Shown: positions 15,124 through 26,265, numbered from the stretch's first letter. The stretch: 64,000 nucleotides of DNA from Allobosea sp. LC85 (GCF_000735605.1 NZ_JPKG01000046.1:62001-126000); one strand, 5' to 3'. Numbers and translations are program-made. The notes: generated from the letters alone by a model not told the origin.

Positions 15124-15437
15124 AATGGCCCCTTGTCATACTCGTGGCGAAGTTGGGGCATTAAGCCGACGGAATGCAGCAATTTTGTGCACGACCAGGG
15201 AAAAGCCCCGCCGGGGCCAAAGCCAGTGCCGGCGAAACGTGCGCCGCTCTGATGGCCATTGGAACTGGATCGCCCGTCGCGGGATGCCGAGCCACCACCT
15301 TCGGACACTCGTCCAGCTGCGCGGGTTTCGCCCTTCCTCCGGGACCGGTCTCTTTCACACGATCGAACTCGCATTCAGCGGCAGCAGCCCGCTTCTCGAT
15401 TCGCGTACGACGGTTGAACGACGCTTCCCCAATTGAC
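15124..15437. other. Intergenic region without supported gene
   Basis: Open frames occur on both strands, including a minus-strand stretch at 15161-15430 (FNRRTRIEKRAAAAECEFD), but none has a clear start with a ribosome site, and codon signals conflict. I see no repeat or RNA gene. Confidence 0.35.
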
Positions 15438-16028
15438 CTAAGCCCGGTGCGGCCTGGCATCGATACAGCGCATGCCAGCGCGGTCAGCGGCTTCCATCCC
15501 TTCAGGAGAATCCTCAAAGACCAGGCAATCAGCCGCGGCAATGCCCAGACGCCGCGCTGCTTCCAGGAACAAGTCGGGTTCGGGCTTGGGACGCACGACA
15601 TCGTTGATCGTCACGATCGTATCGAACAGGGGCATCAGGCCCGTCGCCTCAAGCGTGGCGGTGACGATCTGCCTCGATCCGCCAGATGCGACAGCCATCG
15701 GCAGGCGGCCCTGATTATGGCGTGCAACAGCGGTAATCGCCTCAACCTCGCCGACGGACGCGACATTCTGCAGAAAATGTTTCCGCATGACTTTGATCAC
15801 TGCCTCGCGGTCGAGCGTCACGTCCTGGTCGGCCTCGAAGAGGTCCATGAGCGCATGTTCGGAGTGACCGGCGCGGCCGAGATACCAGTCGCGCATCATG
15901 TCCCTGCCCGAGGTGCGAAACCCTTGCGTCCAGGCCTCGGCATAAACCGGCAGTGTATTTACGAGCGTGCCGTCGCAATCGAAGATGATCGCGCGGATAT
16001 CGGCGGGAAGGTTCTGTAGATCGAACAT
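15438..16028 (-). CDS. HAD-superfamily phosphatase/phosphoglucomutase-like hydrolase
   Basis: A 196-residue HAD-IA protein. Motif I is FDCDGTLVNT (nucleophile Asp17, acid Asp19), motif II is the ASGGS segment, motif III is the Lys in RPKPEPDLF, and motif IV is VFEDSPEGMEAA. A helical cap of about 70 residues lies between motifs I and II, as in beta-phosphoglucomutase and sugar-phosphate phosphatases. It probably dephosphorylates a small phospho-sugar in the cytosol. No operon partner is adjacent on the same strand. Confidence 0.85.
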   Translation of the reverse strand: MFDLQNLPADIRAIIFDCDGTLVNTLPVYAEAWTQGFRTSGRDMMRDWYLGRAGHSEHALMDLFEADQDVTLDREAVIKVMRKHFLQNVASVGEVEAITAVARHNQGRLPMAVASGGSRQIVTATLEATGLMPLFDTIVTINDVVRPKPEPDLFLEAARRLGIAAADCLVFEDSPEGMEAADRAGMRCIDARPHRA

Positions 16029-16249
16029 GACGCCCCTTTAGCAGGGGGCTGCGGTTCGTCCAATCGCGGCCGAGTTCCGCGGGACCAGAGCCGAACGCGT
16101 GATCCGGTGGAATATCGCGCGGCGAACATGATGCGGCGAAGGGGCTGCTTCCCGCATTGCGTTGGTTGAAGCTCCCTCTCCTTGTGGCCGCGCGCCCGTC
16201 GTGCCAGACACCCAAAGCTGAACTTGATTGGTTCTGCTGGGGGAGCGAA

Positions 16250-17323
16250 ATGAGTCGCTCTGCTGCTATCAACGATGACGATCTGGCGGCCCATCCTGTG
16301 ACGATCAAGGCCTCACCACAGCGGATTCTGCTTACGGGCGCAGCGGGCTTCGTCGGCTTTCATGTCACCGAGGCTTTGCTGGTGCAGGGCGTTCAGGTCC
16401 TCGGCATCGACAATCTCACTCCCTATTACGATCCTGCGCTCAAGCAGGCGAGGCTCGACCGTTTGGCTCCGCGCAACGGCTTTTCATTCGAGCAGCTCGA
16501 CATTGCCGACTATGACGCGCTTCAAGGCGCCTTTGCTCGCTTTCGCCCTGACGCCGTGATTCATCTCGCGGCGCAAGCCGGCGTGCGCTATTCACTTGAG
16601 AACCCGCGCGCCTATGCCAGCGCCAATCTCGACGGCTTCCTCTCAGTACTGGAGGCCTGCCGGCACCATCCGGTCCAGCACCTGATCTATGCCTCATCGA
16701 GCTCGGTCTATGGCGCCAACGCCAAGGTGCCGTTCAGTGAGCATGACGGCGCCGACCATCCAGTCTCGCTCTATGCGGCAACCAAGCGCGCCAATGAACT
16801 GATGGCGCATTCCTATGCGCATCTCTACAGCATACCGGTCACGGGCCTTCGCTTCTTCACGGTCTATGGTCCTTGGGGCCGACCGGATATGGCCTATTTC
16901 AGCTTCACCAAGGCGATTCTCGAAGGTCAGCCGATCGACGTCTATGCCGAAAGCGAGATGAGCCGGGATTTCACCTATGTCGACGATGTCAGCGAGGCGA
17001 TCGTTCGGCTGGTCGGGGAACCGCCCGCCCCTTCGCCCAATTTCAACGTCGCCTCGCCGGATCCCGCAACATCCGCGGCACCTTACCGTGTCTACAATAT
17101 CGGCAATCACACGCCAGTCCGGCTCGACCGCTTCATTGCCGTAATCGAAGCGGCCTGCGGTAAGGAGGCCATCAAGCGCCATCTGCCGGTGCAGCCGGGC
17201 GACGTGCCGGCGACCTATGCCGATGTGAGCGCCCTCGCAGCCCGCGTCGGTTTCAGCCCCTCCACCACGATCGAGGACGGCATTCAGCGCTTCGTCGACT
17301 GGTACCGGGCCTTTTACGGCTGA
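16250..17323 (+). CDS. UDP-glucuronate 4-epimerase (LpsL/CapI type)
   Basis: A 357-residue extended SDR that interconverts UDP-glucuronate and UDP-galacturonate. It has the NAD-binding GAAGFVG (30-36), catalytic Tyr175 and Lys179 in YAATKR, and the signature of this subgroup: RFFTVYGPWGRPDMAYF, then YAESEMSRDFTYVDDV. ATG 16250 was chosen for the GGGGGAG ribosome site just upstream; the frame is open earlier. It would supply galacturonate for lipopolysaccharide or capsule, consistent with the glycan locus that starts 6 kb later. Confidence 0.9.
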   Translation: MSRSAAINDDDLAAHPVTIKASPQRILLTGAAGFVGFHVTEALLVQGVQVLGIDNLTPYYDPALKQARLDRLAPRNGFSFEQLDIADYDALQGAFARFRPDAVIHLAAQAGVRYSLENPRAYASANLDGFLSVLEACRHHPVQHLIYASSSSVYGANAKVPFSEHDGADHPVSLYAATKRANELMAHSYAHLYSIPVTGLRFFTVYGPWGRPDMAYFSFTKAILEGQPIDVYAESEMSRDFTYVDDVSEAIVRLVGEPPAPSPNFNVASPDPATSAAPYRVYNIGNHTPVRLDRFIAVIEAACGKEAIKRHLPVQPGDVPATYADVSALAARVGFSPSTTIEDGIQRFVDWYRAFYG

Positions 17324-17449
17324 CGGCGGGAAGGTCGTGCGCATTTCCCCGTCGTCTTGCCCGATCGAGGCAGCGAGACGGGCATCTACGAAGCCAGCCT
17401 CGCTCTCCGGCGAAGGATGAGGCTCAACCCCCGGTAGAGATTTCCAAAC

Positions 17450-18166
17450 TCAAGACCAACCTGACCGCCAGGCCGCGAACTTCGCCTTGGTCTCGGCATT
17501 GGCCGGATAAAGTCCGAAGATGGACTCGCCGGCACGGACGCGCTCCTCGACGAAATCCTCATAGGCCGTCTGCTCATAAGCCTCCTCGGCGACCTCGTTG
17601 GCGAGATGAGCCGGGATCACGCAGACCCCCTCGCCGTCCCCGACCACGATGTCCCCCGGGAACACCGGCACATCACCGCAGCCGATCGGGACGTTGATAT
17701 CGGCGGCGTGGTGGCGGATCAGGTTGGTCGGGGCGCTCGGCCGGTTGTGAAAGGCCGGGAATGGCATCTGGGCGATGTCGGGCGAATCCCTGAAGCCGCC
17801 ATCGGTGACGACGCCGGCGACGCCCCGCTGCATCAACCGCGAGACGAGGATGCCGCCAGCGGAAGCCGCGCGCGCGTCCTTGCGGCTGTCGATCACCATG
17901 ACATGGCCCGGCGGACACGCCTCGACCGCCTTGCGCTGAGGATGTTCGATATCGGCGAAGACGCCGAGATGGTCGAGATCCTCACGTGCCGGGATGTAGC
18001 GCAGCGTATAGGCCTCGCCGACCATCCGAGGCGCCACGGTCCCCAACGGCCGTACGTCCTGGATGAAGACATTGCGGAAGCCACGCTTGAACAGCGCAGT
18101 CGTCAGTGTGGCGCTGGAGACGCGCTTCAGCTTCTCGCGGTTTTCGGGTGTCAGCACGGGCGTCAT
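17450..18166 (-). CDS. RraA-like / HMG-CHA aldolase family protein
   Basis: A 238-residue protein with the family core SAGGILVSRLMQRGVAGVV followed by TDGGFRD, which holds the Arg-Asp pair that binds pyruvate and the divalent metal, and GDIVVGDGEGVCVIP. Family members are class II pyruvate aldolases or oxaloacetate decarboxylases; RraA itself inhibits RNase E but lacks catalytic residues. Here the catalytic residues are present and the neighbours are catabolic, so an aldolase for a keto-sugar acid is likelier than RNase regulation. It lies 121 bp after the binding-protein gene on the same strand. Confidence 0.8.
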   Translation of the reverse strand: MTPVLTPENREKLKRVSSATLTTALFKRGFRNVFIQDVRPLGTVAPRMVGEAYTLRYIPAREDLDHLGVFADIEHPQRKAVEACPPGHVMVIDSRKDARAASAGGILVSRLMQRGVAGVVTDGGFRDSPDIAQMPFPAFHNRPSAPTNLIRHHAADINVPIGCGDVPVFPGDIVVGDGEGVCVIPAHLANEVAEEAYEQTAYEDFVEERVRAGESIFGLYPANAETKAKFAAWRSGWS

Positions 18167-18287
18167 TGGAAAGTGATCCTCATTCGCTCAAAGGAAGCGG
18201 CATCCCGCGCTGATAATCGCCGCCCCGGGACCGGAACGCCGCGCAGCCCCGGCGTGACGCCCTTGTTCAGGCCACGGCAATCGCGAT

Positions 18288-19256
18288 TCATTCGATCTTT
18301 ACGTTCGCCTTCTGCGCCACCTCGGCCCAGCGTTTGGTTTCGGCGGCGATATGGGCGGTGAAATCGGCCTGGTTCGAGCCGACCGGGTCGACTCCGAGCT
18401 TCCTGAGCTGCTCGACGGTGGCCGGCTCGCGCATGATCGCCTGCACCTCGGCGGAGAGCTTGTCGACGATCGGCTTCGGCGTCGCGGCGGGAGCAAAGAA
18501 GCCGTGCCAGGAGGTCGCGGCGTAGCCCGGAATGAACTCGGCCAGCGCCGGCAGGTCCTTGGCAACGGCCAGCCGTCCCGGCGTAGCCGTGGCGAGCGCC
18601 CTGATCTTGCCGGCTTCGACATGCGGCCAGGCGATGGTGATGTTGTCGAAGGAGAGCTGGATCTGGCCGGAAAGCAGATCCTGCGTCACCTGCCCGCTCG
18701 AGCGGTAAGGCACATGCGCCATGTCGGTGCCGGTCGCGACCTTGAACAGCTCGGCCGCCATATGCGTCGAGGTGCCGGCGCCAGACGAACCGAACGAGTA
18801 TTTGCCCGGGTTCTTCTTCAGCAGCTCGACGAGCTCGGGCACGGACTTCGCCGGCAAGTCGAGATTGACCATCAGGATATTCGGCACGCTCGCCACCTGC
18901 GAGATCGGCGCAAAGTCCTTGATATGGTCATACGGCATCTTGCTGTAGACGGCCGGATTGATCGCATGCGTCGAGACCGTACCCATCGTCAGGGTGTAAC
19001 CGTCAGCCGGCGACCGTGCGACCGCCGCGACGCCGGTATTGCCGCCCGCGCCGGCCCGATTTTCGACAATGAACTTGCCATTGAGCCGCACCGCCAGCCG
19101 CTCGGCCAGGATCCTGCCGAGGAGGTCGGTCGTGCCGCCGGCCGCGAAGGGCACCACGATGGTCACGACCTTCGAGGGGTAATCCGACTGCGCCAGAGCA
19201 GCCGGTGCGATCATCAGGCAGGCGGCGGCCATCGCCGCGCGTCGCGTCAAACTCAT
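18288..19256 (-). CDS. Bug-family tripartite tricarboxylate-type substrate-binding protein
   Basis: A 322-residue periplasmic protein. The signal peptide (MSLTRRAAMAAACLMIAPAALAQ) precedes the typical YPSKVVTIVVPFAAGGTTD, NRAGAGGNTGVAAVARSPADGYTL and ending FTAHIAAETKRWAEV. The ATG at 19256 has GGAGGAAG upstream. Bug proteins capture carboxylates, often for TctA/TctB transporters, but no membrane subunits are in the window, so this one is an orphan that must use partners elsewhere or act as a sensor. It is divergent from the GntR gene and shares its operator region. Confidence 0.92.
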   Translation of the reverse strand: MSLTRRAAMAAACLMIAPAALAQSDYPSKVVTIVVPFAAGGTTDLLGRILAERLAVRLNGKFIVENRAGAGGNTGVAAVARSPADGYTLTMGTVSTHAINPAVYSKMPYDHIKDFAPISQVASVPNILMVNLDLPAKSVPELVELLKKNPGKYSFGSSGAGTSTHMAAELFKVATGTDMAHVPYRSSGQVTQDLLSGQIQLSFDNITIAWPHVEAGKIRALATATPGRLAVAKDLPALAEFIPGYAATSWHGFFAPAATPKPIVDKLSAEVQAIMREPATVEQLRKLGVDPVGSNQADFTAHIAAETKRWAEVAQKANVKIE

Positions 19257-19343
19257 CAGGTCTTCCTCCCTTGTTGCAGCGCCCGCACAATTCGCGCCGG
19301 CTCGGCCCTTCTCGGGCTCCTTGCCGCAGGACATAGCACGGCA

Positions 19344-19371
19344 TTTCAGATTTGAAATCTGAAATTTCAGA
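19344..19371. promoter_or_regulatory. Overlapping palindromic operator, GntR/FadR type
   Basis: A 21-bp palindrome (19344-19364; arms TTTCAGATTT and AAATCTGAAA around a single G) overlaps a perfect 14-bp palindrome TCTGAAATTTCAGA (19358-19371). It lies between the divergent binding-protein and gntR genes, about 88 bp and 103 bp from their starts. Short AT-rich palindromes like this are typical operators of FadR-subfamily regulators; the gntR product next door is the obvious candidate. Confidence 0.7.
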
Positions 19372-19473
19372 CTTGTTGCGACTTGATGTTTGTGGTGTTT
19401 GATGTGGCGATGCAGGGGAACGCCGGAGCCCGGCCGGGATTCGGCAGCCCCCTCACCCGCACATAACTGGATC

Positions 19474-20181
19474 ATGATGACCGAGACGATCACGATCGAA
19501 CCCGTCGCCCCTCACCTGCTGCGCTCCTTGCGCGAGCATGTGCATGAGCGCCTGCGCCGGGCGATCGTTGCCGGCCGCTTCCAGAACGGGGAGAGGCTGA
19601 ACGAGCGTCAGCTCGCCGAGATGCTCGGCGTCAGCACGACCCCGGTGAAGGATGCGATTCGCAAGCTCGAAAGCGAGGGGCTTGTCCGCACGGAGGCGCG
19701 ACGCGGCGTCTTCGTGCTCTTCTCCGCGCGCCAGGCTCTGGAGATGGCGCTCGGCCGCGCCGCGATCGAGAGCGTGATGGCGCATATCGCCGCCAACCGC
19801 ATCAGCGACGCCGAGATCCGCGACATGTCGCGGCTGATCGACGACATGGCGCACGCAACCGAGCACAGCGCGCTCGAGGACCTGGTCAATCTGAACGAGG
19901 CCTATCACGGCGCGATCCACCGGATCTCAGGCTGCACCTATCTGGAGCGCCGGCTCGACGGACAGCGCATGTATGATCACGCCCAGCGCATCGCGCTGCT
20001 CGGCGAGCAAGACGAACGCCGGCAGGGTTTTGTCGAGCATCAGGGGATCTTCGAGGCGTTGGCTGGGCGCAAGCCCCAGCTCGCCGAGCAGCGAATGAGG
20101 AGCCACATCGTGCGCTCGGCCAAGAGCCATGTGCGCCAGGTGTTCGGCTCGGATGCGGAGGGATTGGCCTATGACGAATGA
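19474..20181 (+). CDS. GntR family regulator, FadR subfamily (FCD domain)
   Basis: A 235-residue transcription factor. The winged helix-turn-helix is at about 13-80 (GRFQNGERLNERQLAEMLGV then STTPVKDAIRKLESEGLV), followed by an all-helical FCD ligand domain with conserved acidic and His positions (NEAYHGAIH, EHQGIFEALAGR). FCD regulators usually bind acidic sugars or organic acids and repress their catabolic genes. The ATG at 19474 is followed at once by a second ATG at 19477; either may be used. Its 3' end overlaps the next gene by 11 bases, so regulator and enzymes are one transcript. Confidence 0.9.
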   Translation: MMTETITIEPVAPHLLRSLREHVHERLRRAIVAGRFQNGERLNERQLAEMLGVSTTPVKDAIRKLESEGLVRTEARRGVFVLFSARQALEMALGRAAIESVMAHIAANRISDAEIRDMSRLIDDMAHATEHSALEDLVNLNEAYHGAIHRISGCTYLERRLDGQRMYDHAQRIALLGEQDERRQGFVEHQGIFEALAGRKPQLAEQRMRSHIVRSAKSHVRQVFGSDAEGLAYDE

Positions 20182-21088
20182 CCGCTTGTGGACCGCATTG
20201 CGCGGAATTTCCGGTGTGCATGTCACTGCCTGGGACGGCGATGGTGAGGCCGACTGGGCCCGGACCGGACAGATCGTGCGACGCATTGCCGAAGCCGGCA
20301 TTCACAATATCGTCTCGGCCGGCAACACCGGCGAATTCTACCCGATGACCACCGACGAGGTTGTCCGCAGCCATGCTGCCGCCGCCGAAGCTGCGGCCGG
20401 CAAGGCGTTGGTCACGGCCGGCATCGGCCGCTCCCTTCGCGAAGCCATCGCGACCGGCAAGCTCGCAGCAGCTGCCGGTTGCGATGCGGTGATGGTGCAT
20501 CACCCACTCGATCCCTTTGCCGCGCCGCAATCGCAGGCCGATTATATTCTCGCCATCGCCGAGGCCCTGTCGATCCCGGTCGTCGCCTATATCCGCTCCG
20601 ACGCGATCGGCATAAAGGACCTCGCCCGCGTCGCGACCCACGCCAATGTCGCCGGCGTGAAATTCGCCTCAAGCAACATGATGCTGCTGGCTGAGTGTGT
20701 GCGCGCGACCAAGGGCACCAGCGCGAACTGGATCTGCGGGCTGGCCGAGGGTTGGGCTGCGCCCTTTCACGCGCTCGGCGCCCGTGGCTTCACCTCGGGC
20801 CTGGTGAATGTCGCGCCTGAACGCTCGCTGGCGATCTGGAAGGCGCTGGAGGGCAACGACTATGAACGCGCCCGGAGCCTCGTCGACGAGATCGCCGGCT
20901 TCGAGACGCTGCGCACCAAGTACGGCAACGGCGCCAACGTCACAGTGGTCAAGGAAGCGCTCAGCCTGCTGGGCACGCCGGTCGGCCCCGTGCGCTTGCC
21001 CGGCCTGCCCGAGCTGAACGAGAGCGAGCGGGCCGAATTGAGCCGTATCGTCGCTGGTTGGGGCAGACAGCAGGCGGCTGCGGAATAG
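20171..21088 (+). CDS. Dihydrodipicolinate synthase/KDG aldolase-family enzyme
   Basis: A 305-residue class I lyase of the DapA fold. NIVSAGNTGEFYPMTTDE matches the G-x-x-G-E substrate loop, and the Schiff-base Lys lies in AGVKFASS (about 169). Neighbouring genes point to a sugar-acid pathway rather than lysine synthesis: in L-arabinose catabolism a DHDPS-family dehydratase acts right after L-arabinonate dehydratase, and an IlvD/Edd enzyme of that type is the next gene. An aldolase on 2-keto-3-deoxy sugar acids is the alternative. The start overlaps gntR by 11 bases. Confidence 0.85.
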   Translation: MTNDRLWTALRGISGVHVTAWDGDGEADWARTGQIVRRIAEAGIHNIVSAGNTGEFYPMTTDEVVRSHAAAAEAAAGKALVTAGIGRSLREAIATGKLAAAAGCDAVMVHHPLDPFAAPQSQADYILAIAEALSIPVVAYIRSDAIGIKDLARVATHANVAGVKFASSNMMLLAECVRATKGTSANWICGLAEGWAAPFHALGARGFTSGLVNVAPERSLAIWKALEGNDYERARSLVDEIAGFETLRTKYGNGANVTVVKEALSLLGTPVGPVRLPGLPELNESERAELSRIVAGWGRQQAAAE

Positions 21089-21095
21089 TCGCCAC

Positions 21096-21180
21096 CGTCA
21101 TTGCGAGGAGCATCGCGACAAAACAATCCAGCTAGAACTAGAACTGCTGCCGCTGGATTTCCGTCACTGCGCTCGCAATC
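21096..21180. repeat. REP-like palindromic repeat, degenerate
   Basis: CGTCATTGCGAGGAGCATCG on the left and CTGGATTTCCGTCACTGCGC-TCGCAAT on the right form two facing halves of the dispersed palindrome often seen in Hyphomicrobiales (TCATTGCGAG...AATCCAG). It fills most of the gap between the DHDPS-like and dehydratase genes. The halves have drifted from each other. Confidence 0.6.
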
Positions 21181-21221
21181 TTGGTCGTGACCGACAAGCA
21201 AGAAGTATCCGAGGAAACACC

Positions 21222-22952
<1,731 letters not shown>

Positions 22953-23098
22953 GCGAGCTTCCGACCAACCGTGACCGCGAAAGCAGCAGGCCTCGCGACA
23001 GGTGGAAACCCTGTCCCTGGGCTGGTTGAAAGCTCAAGGCATTATCAAGGCGAGCACGGCAGGCGCCGACGTGACAAGACTGGGTGATGGGGCAGCGG

Positions 23099-23848
23099 AT
23101 GACGATCGGATTTGACGACACGCGCCCCTTCGACCCACGCCTTGCTTACGAGATGCCGACCAATTCGCAGATCGAGCAGGAGCGCTGGGTCTTTGCGATG
23201 TGCAATGGCAGGCGTGACGGTCGCTTTGCCGAGATCGGCGCCTTCGACGGGGTTCTCCACAGCAACAGCTACTTTCTCGAAACCGAGCATGGCTGGAAAG
23301 GTGTGGCGGTCGAGCCCAATCCCGAACTTTTCGCAAAGCTCCGGCAGAACCGAACCGCCATTTGCCTGGAAAGGGCGGTCTATCGCGAGTCTGGCAGGAT
23401 CCTCGACTTCGTTGCCTCCCAGGAGATCGGCACCCTCGAGGAATTCGCCGACAGCGACGGCTATGCCAGACATCGCCGCCAGGCCGTCGCGGAGAAGGGC
23501 CTGATTCAGGTCGAAACCATCACCTTCAACGAGATTGCTGCGATGGGCGATTTCGCGCTGAACGGCTTCGACTATGTCTCGCTCGATACGGAGGGTTCCG
23601 AACTCGACATCCTGCGCAGCATCGATCTGGCGCGCCATAGGATCCCGCTCTTCACCATCGAGCACAATTTCGTCGAGCCGCGCCGGGAGGAGATCAGGCT
23701 CCTTCTAGCCCAGGCAGGCTATGATCGGCTCAATGTCGGCTTCGACGACTGGTACTTCCACCAGACGCTTCTTGCTGAGCGCAATTGCGGCGTCGTCGTA
23801 GACCACGACAAAATCAACCGCCATTTCAAGAGTCTCTACAGGGACTAG
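23099..23848 (+). CDS. FkbM-family methyltransferase
   Basis: A 249-residue SAM-dependent O-methyltransferase. The SAM site is RFAEIGAFDGVLHSNSYFLE followed by GWKGVAVEPNP, and the family signature FDYVSLDTEGSELDILRS is complete. FkbM proteins often methylate sugars of glycolipids and capsules. I placed the start at ATG 23099 with GGGG 8 bases upstream; GTG 23084 and ATG 23087 are in frame too. It is the first gene of the polysaccharide region, about 130 bp before wbpA. Confidence 0.85.
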   Translation: MTIGFDDTRPFDPRLAYEMPTNSQIEQERWVFAMCNGRRDGRFAEIGAFDGVLHSNSYFLETEHGWKGVAVEPNPELFAKLRQNRTAICLERAVYRESGRILDFVASQEIGTLEEFADSDGYARHRRQAVAEKGLIQVETITFNEIAAMGDFALNGFDYVSLDTEGSELDILRSIDLARHRIPLFTIEHNFVEPRREEIRLLLAQAGYDRLNVGFDDWYFHQTLLAERNCGVVVDHDKINRHFKSLYRD

Positions 23849-23977
23849 CGGGACGATTACTCAGCGCACATGCCCGGAAAAGCCCTCAACGGATGTTGAC
23901 GGTTTCCAGCAAGTCTGGAAGAAGCACGCACACAAAACGGCCAATTGAACGATGTTGGCGCAATCTTGAGGTTGAAT

Positions 23978-25318
23978 GTGAATTCGCCAGTCGCGCAGCG
24001 GTTTATTGAACGCGTCCAGGATCGGTCGATCGTCATTGGTATCGTCGGACTTGGTTATGTCGGTATCCCGCTTGCCCTCGCGGCGCTGCGCCAAGGCATC
24101 AAGGTCATCGGCTTTGATATCGACCAGCACCGCGTAGACGATCTGAATGCCGGGAAATGCGCGATCAAGCACATCCCGATGGATCTGATCGTCGAAGGCG
24201 TGAAGAACGGCAACTTCATTGCGACCACGGACTTCGACCGCATGGCCGAACCGGACGCATTGCTGATCGCGGTGCCGACGCCGCTGACCAAGCATCGCGA
24301 GCCCGATCTCTCCTATGTGGTGAAGACCACGGAGGCGATCGGCAAGCGCCTGCGCAAGGAGCAGCTCGTTGTCCTCGAATCGACGACCTATCCCGGAACG
24401 ACCGACGAGGTCATGCGCCCGATCCTCGAGAAGGCCACGGGCCTCAAGAGCGGCGAGGAGTTCTTCCTGGCATTTTCGCCGGAGCGCGAGGACCCGGGCA
24501 ATCCCGACTTCGGTACTTCGACGATCCCGAAGGTTGTCGGGGGCGACGGCGCCGATTCGCTCGCCATGTCGGTCGCACTTTACAGCGCCCTGGTTGTTAA
24601 GGCCGTTCCAGTATCTTCGACCGCCACCGCGGAAGCGGTCAAGCTGACCGAGAATATCTTTCGGGCTGTCAACATCGCGCTCGTCAACGAGCTGAAGCAG
24701 GTCTACGCCGCGATGGGCATCGACGTCTGGGAGGTGATCGATGCCGCCAAGACCAAGCCCTTCGGCTTCATGCCCTTCTATCCCGGCCCCGGCCTCGGCG
24801 GCCACTGTATCCCGATCGACCCCTTCTACCTGACCTGGAAAGCGCGCGAATACGACATCACCACGCGCTTCATCGAACTCGCGGGGCAGATCAACACCCA
24901 GATGCCCTATGCCGTCGTCAACAAGCTTGCGGAGCTGGTCGACACCCAGGTCCGCAAGAACCTGAGCGACGCGAAGATCCTGATCCTCGGCATCGCTTAC
25001 AAGAAGAACATCGACGACATGCGCGAGAGCCCCTCGCTCAAGCTGATCGAGCTGATCGAGAAGCGCGGCGCCCATGTCGAGTTCCACGACCCCTATATCC
25101 CTGTCATCCCGCCGACCCGCGAGCATGCCGAGCTGACCGGACGCAAGAGCGTGTCGATCTCGAAGGATTCGCTTGCGGGGTTTGACGCGGTGCTGATCGC
25201 CACCGACCATGACGATGTCGACTATGGCGCCCTCGTCGCCGGCTCGAAGCTGGTCGTCGACACGCGTAATGCCTGTGCCCGCGCCGGCATCGTCGCCACT
25301 AACGTTTTCAAGGCCTGA
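23978..25318 (+). CDS. wbpA: UDP-N-acetyl-D-glucosamine 6-dehydrogenase WbpA
   Basis: A 446-residue NAD-dependent enzyme that oxidises UDP-GlcNAc twice to UDP-GlcNAcA. It has GLGYVG (24-29) for NAD, the catalytic Cys277 in GPGLGGHCIPIDPFYL, and the SPEREDPGN segment typical of the WbpA branch of the UDP-glucose/GDP-mannose dehydrogenases. The start is uncertain: GTG 23978 has GAGG 6 bases upstream, while TTG 23945 would add 11 residues. It opens the wbpA-B-D-E operon. Confidence 0.92.
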   Translation: MNSPVAQRFIERVQDRSIVIGIVGLGYVGIPLALAALRQGIKVIGFDIDQHRVDDLNAGKCAIKHIPMDLIVEGVKNGNFIATTDFDRMAEPDALLIAVPTPLTKHREPDLSYVVKTTEAIGKRLRKEQLVVLESTTYPGTTDEVMRPILEKATGLKSGEEFFLAFSPEREDPGNPDFGTSTIPKVVGGDGADSLAMSVALYSALVVKAVPVSSTATAEAVKLTENIFRAVNIALVNELKQVYAAMGIDVWEVIDAAKTKPFGFMPFYPGPGLGGHCIPIDPFYLTWKAREYDITTRFIELAGQINTQMPYAVVNKLAELVDTQVRKNLSDAKILILGIAYKKNIDDMRESPSLKLIELIEKRGAHVEFHDPYIPVIPPTREHAELTGRKSVSISKDSLAGFDAVLIATDHDDVDYGALVAGSKLVVDTRNACARAGIVATNVFKA

Positions 25319-25322
25319 TAAG

Positions 25323-26261
25323 ATGACGAGTTTCGCCCTGATCGGCGCTGCCGGCTATATCGCTCCCCGTCACATGATGGCCATCAAGGCCGTCGGCGGC
25401 GACCTCAAGGTGGCGTATGATCCCAACGATTCCGTCGGCATCATCGACAGCCATTTTCCGCAGGCCCACTTCTTCACCGAGTTCGAGCGCTTCGACCGGC
25501 ATGTCGACAAGCTGCACCGGCGTGGCGAGGACATCGACTATGTCAGCGTCTGCTCGCCCAACTATCTACACGACGCCCATATCCGCTTCGGGCTGCGTTC
25601 CGGCTGCGACGTGATCTGCGAGAAGCCGCTGGTCCTCAACCCCTGGAACATCGACGGCCTCGCCGAAATCGAGCAGCACAGCGGCCGCAAGGTCAACACC
25701 ATCCTCCAGCTGCGGCTTCATCCGGCGATCCAGGCGCTCAAGGAGCGCATCGCGCAGTCGAATGAACGCCATGCAGTCGATCTGACCTACATCACCTCGC
25801 GCGGCCGCTGGTATCACGCTTCCTGGAAGGGCGACGAGAGCAAGTCGGGCGGCGTTGCCACCAATATCGGCGTCCATTTCTTCGACATGCTGGCCTATGT
25901 CTTCGGCCCGCTGAAGTCGCAGACCGCCAATCTCCGCGAGCCGGAGCGCGCCGGCGGCCTCCTCTCCTACGAGAAGGCCGATGTGCGCTGGTTCCTCTCG
26001 GTCGATGCCAACGATCTGCCCGAGAGCGTCAAGGGCAAGAAGACGACCTATCGTTCGATCTCGCTGGACGGCGAGGAGGTCGAATTCTCCGAAGGCTTCA
26101 CCGACCTTCACACGCGCAGCTACCAGGAAATCCTGGCCGGCAAGGGCTATGGCCTTGACGACGTCCGCTTCTGTGTCGAAGTCGTCTCGCAGTTCCGGCA
26201 CGCTCCGATCGTGTCCGGCGGAGAGCAGCATCCCTTTGTCCATAAATATCTGAAGGCCTGA
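25323..26261 (+). CDS. wbpB: UDP-GlcNAcA 3-oxidase WbpB (Gfo/Idh/MocA family)
   Basis: A 312-residue NAD-dependent oxidoreductase expected to oxidise C3 of UDP-GlcNAcA. It has the Rossmann start FALIGAAGYIAPRHMMAIK, the family motif CEKPLVLNPWN, the active-site Lys of EKP, and SGGVATNIGVHFFDML. It starts 4 bp after wbpA. In the Pseudomonas and Bordetella pathways (WbpB/WlbA) the NADH made here is recycled with 2-oxoglutarate, and the product goes straight to WbpE. Confidence 0.92.
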   Translation: MTSFALIGAAGYIAPRHMMAIKAVGGDLKVAYDPNDSVGIIDSHFPQAHFFTEFERFDRHVDKLHRRGEDIDYVSVCSPNYLHDAHIRFGLRSGCDVICEKPLVLNPWNIDGLAEIEQHSGRKVNTILQLRLHPAIQALKERIAQSNERHAVDLTYITSRGRWYHASWKGDESKSGGVATNIGVHFFDMLAYVFGPLKSQTANLREPERAGGLLSYEKADVRWFLSVDANDLPESVKGKKTTYRSISLDGEEVEFSEGFTDLHTRSYQEILAGKGYGLDDVRFCVEVVSQFRHAPIVSGGEQHPFVHKYLKA

Positions 26262-26265
26262 TACG

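Noticed and set aside
15174..16019. 281-codon plus-strand frame
   Set aside because: It lies antisense to the HAD phosphatase, which has all four motifs.
17450..18166. Regulator of RNase E activity
   Set aside because: The Arg/Asp residues of the pyruvate-aldolase site are present and the neighbours are catabolic, so the RraA name would mislead.
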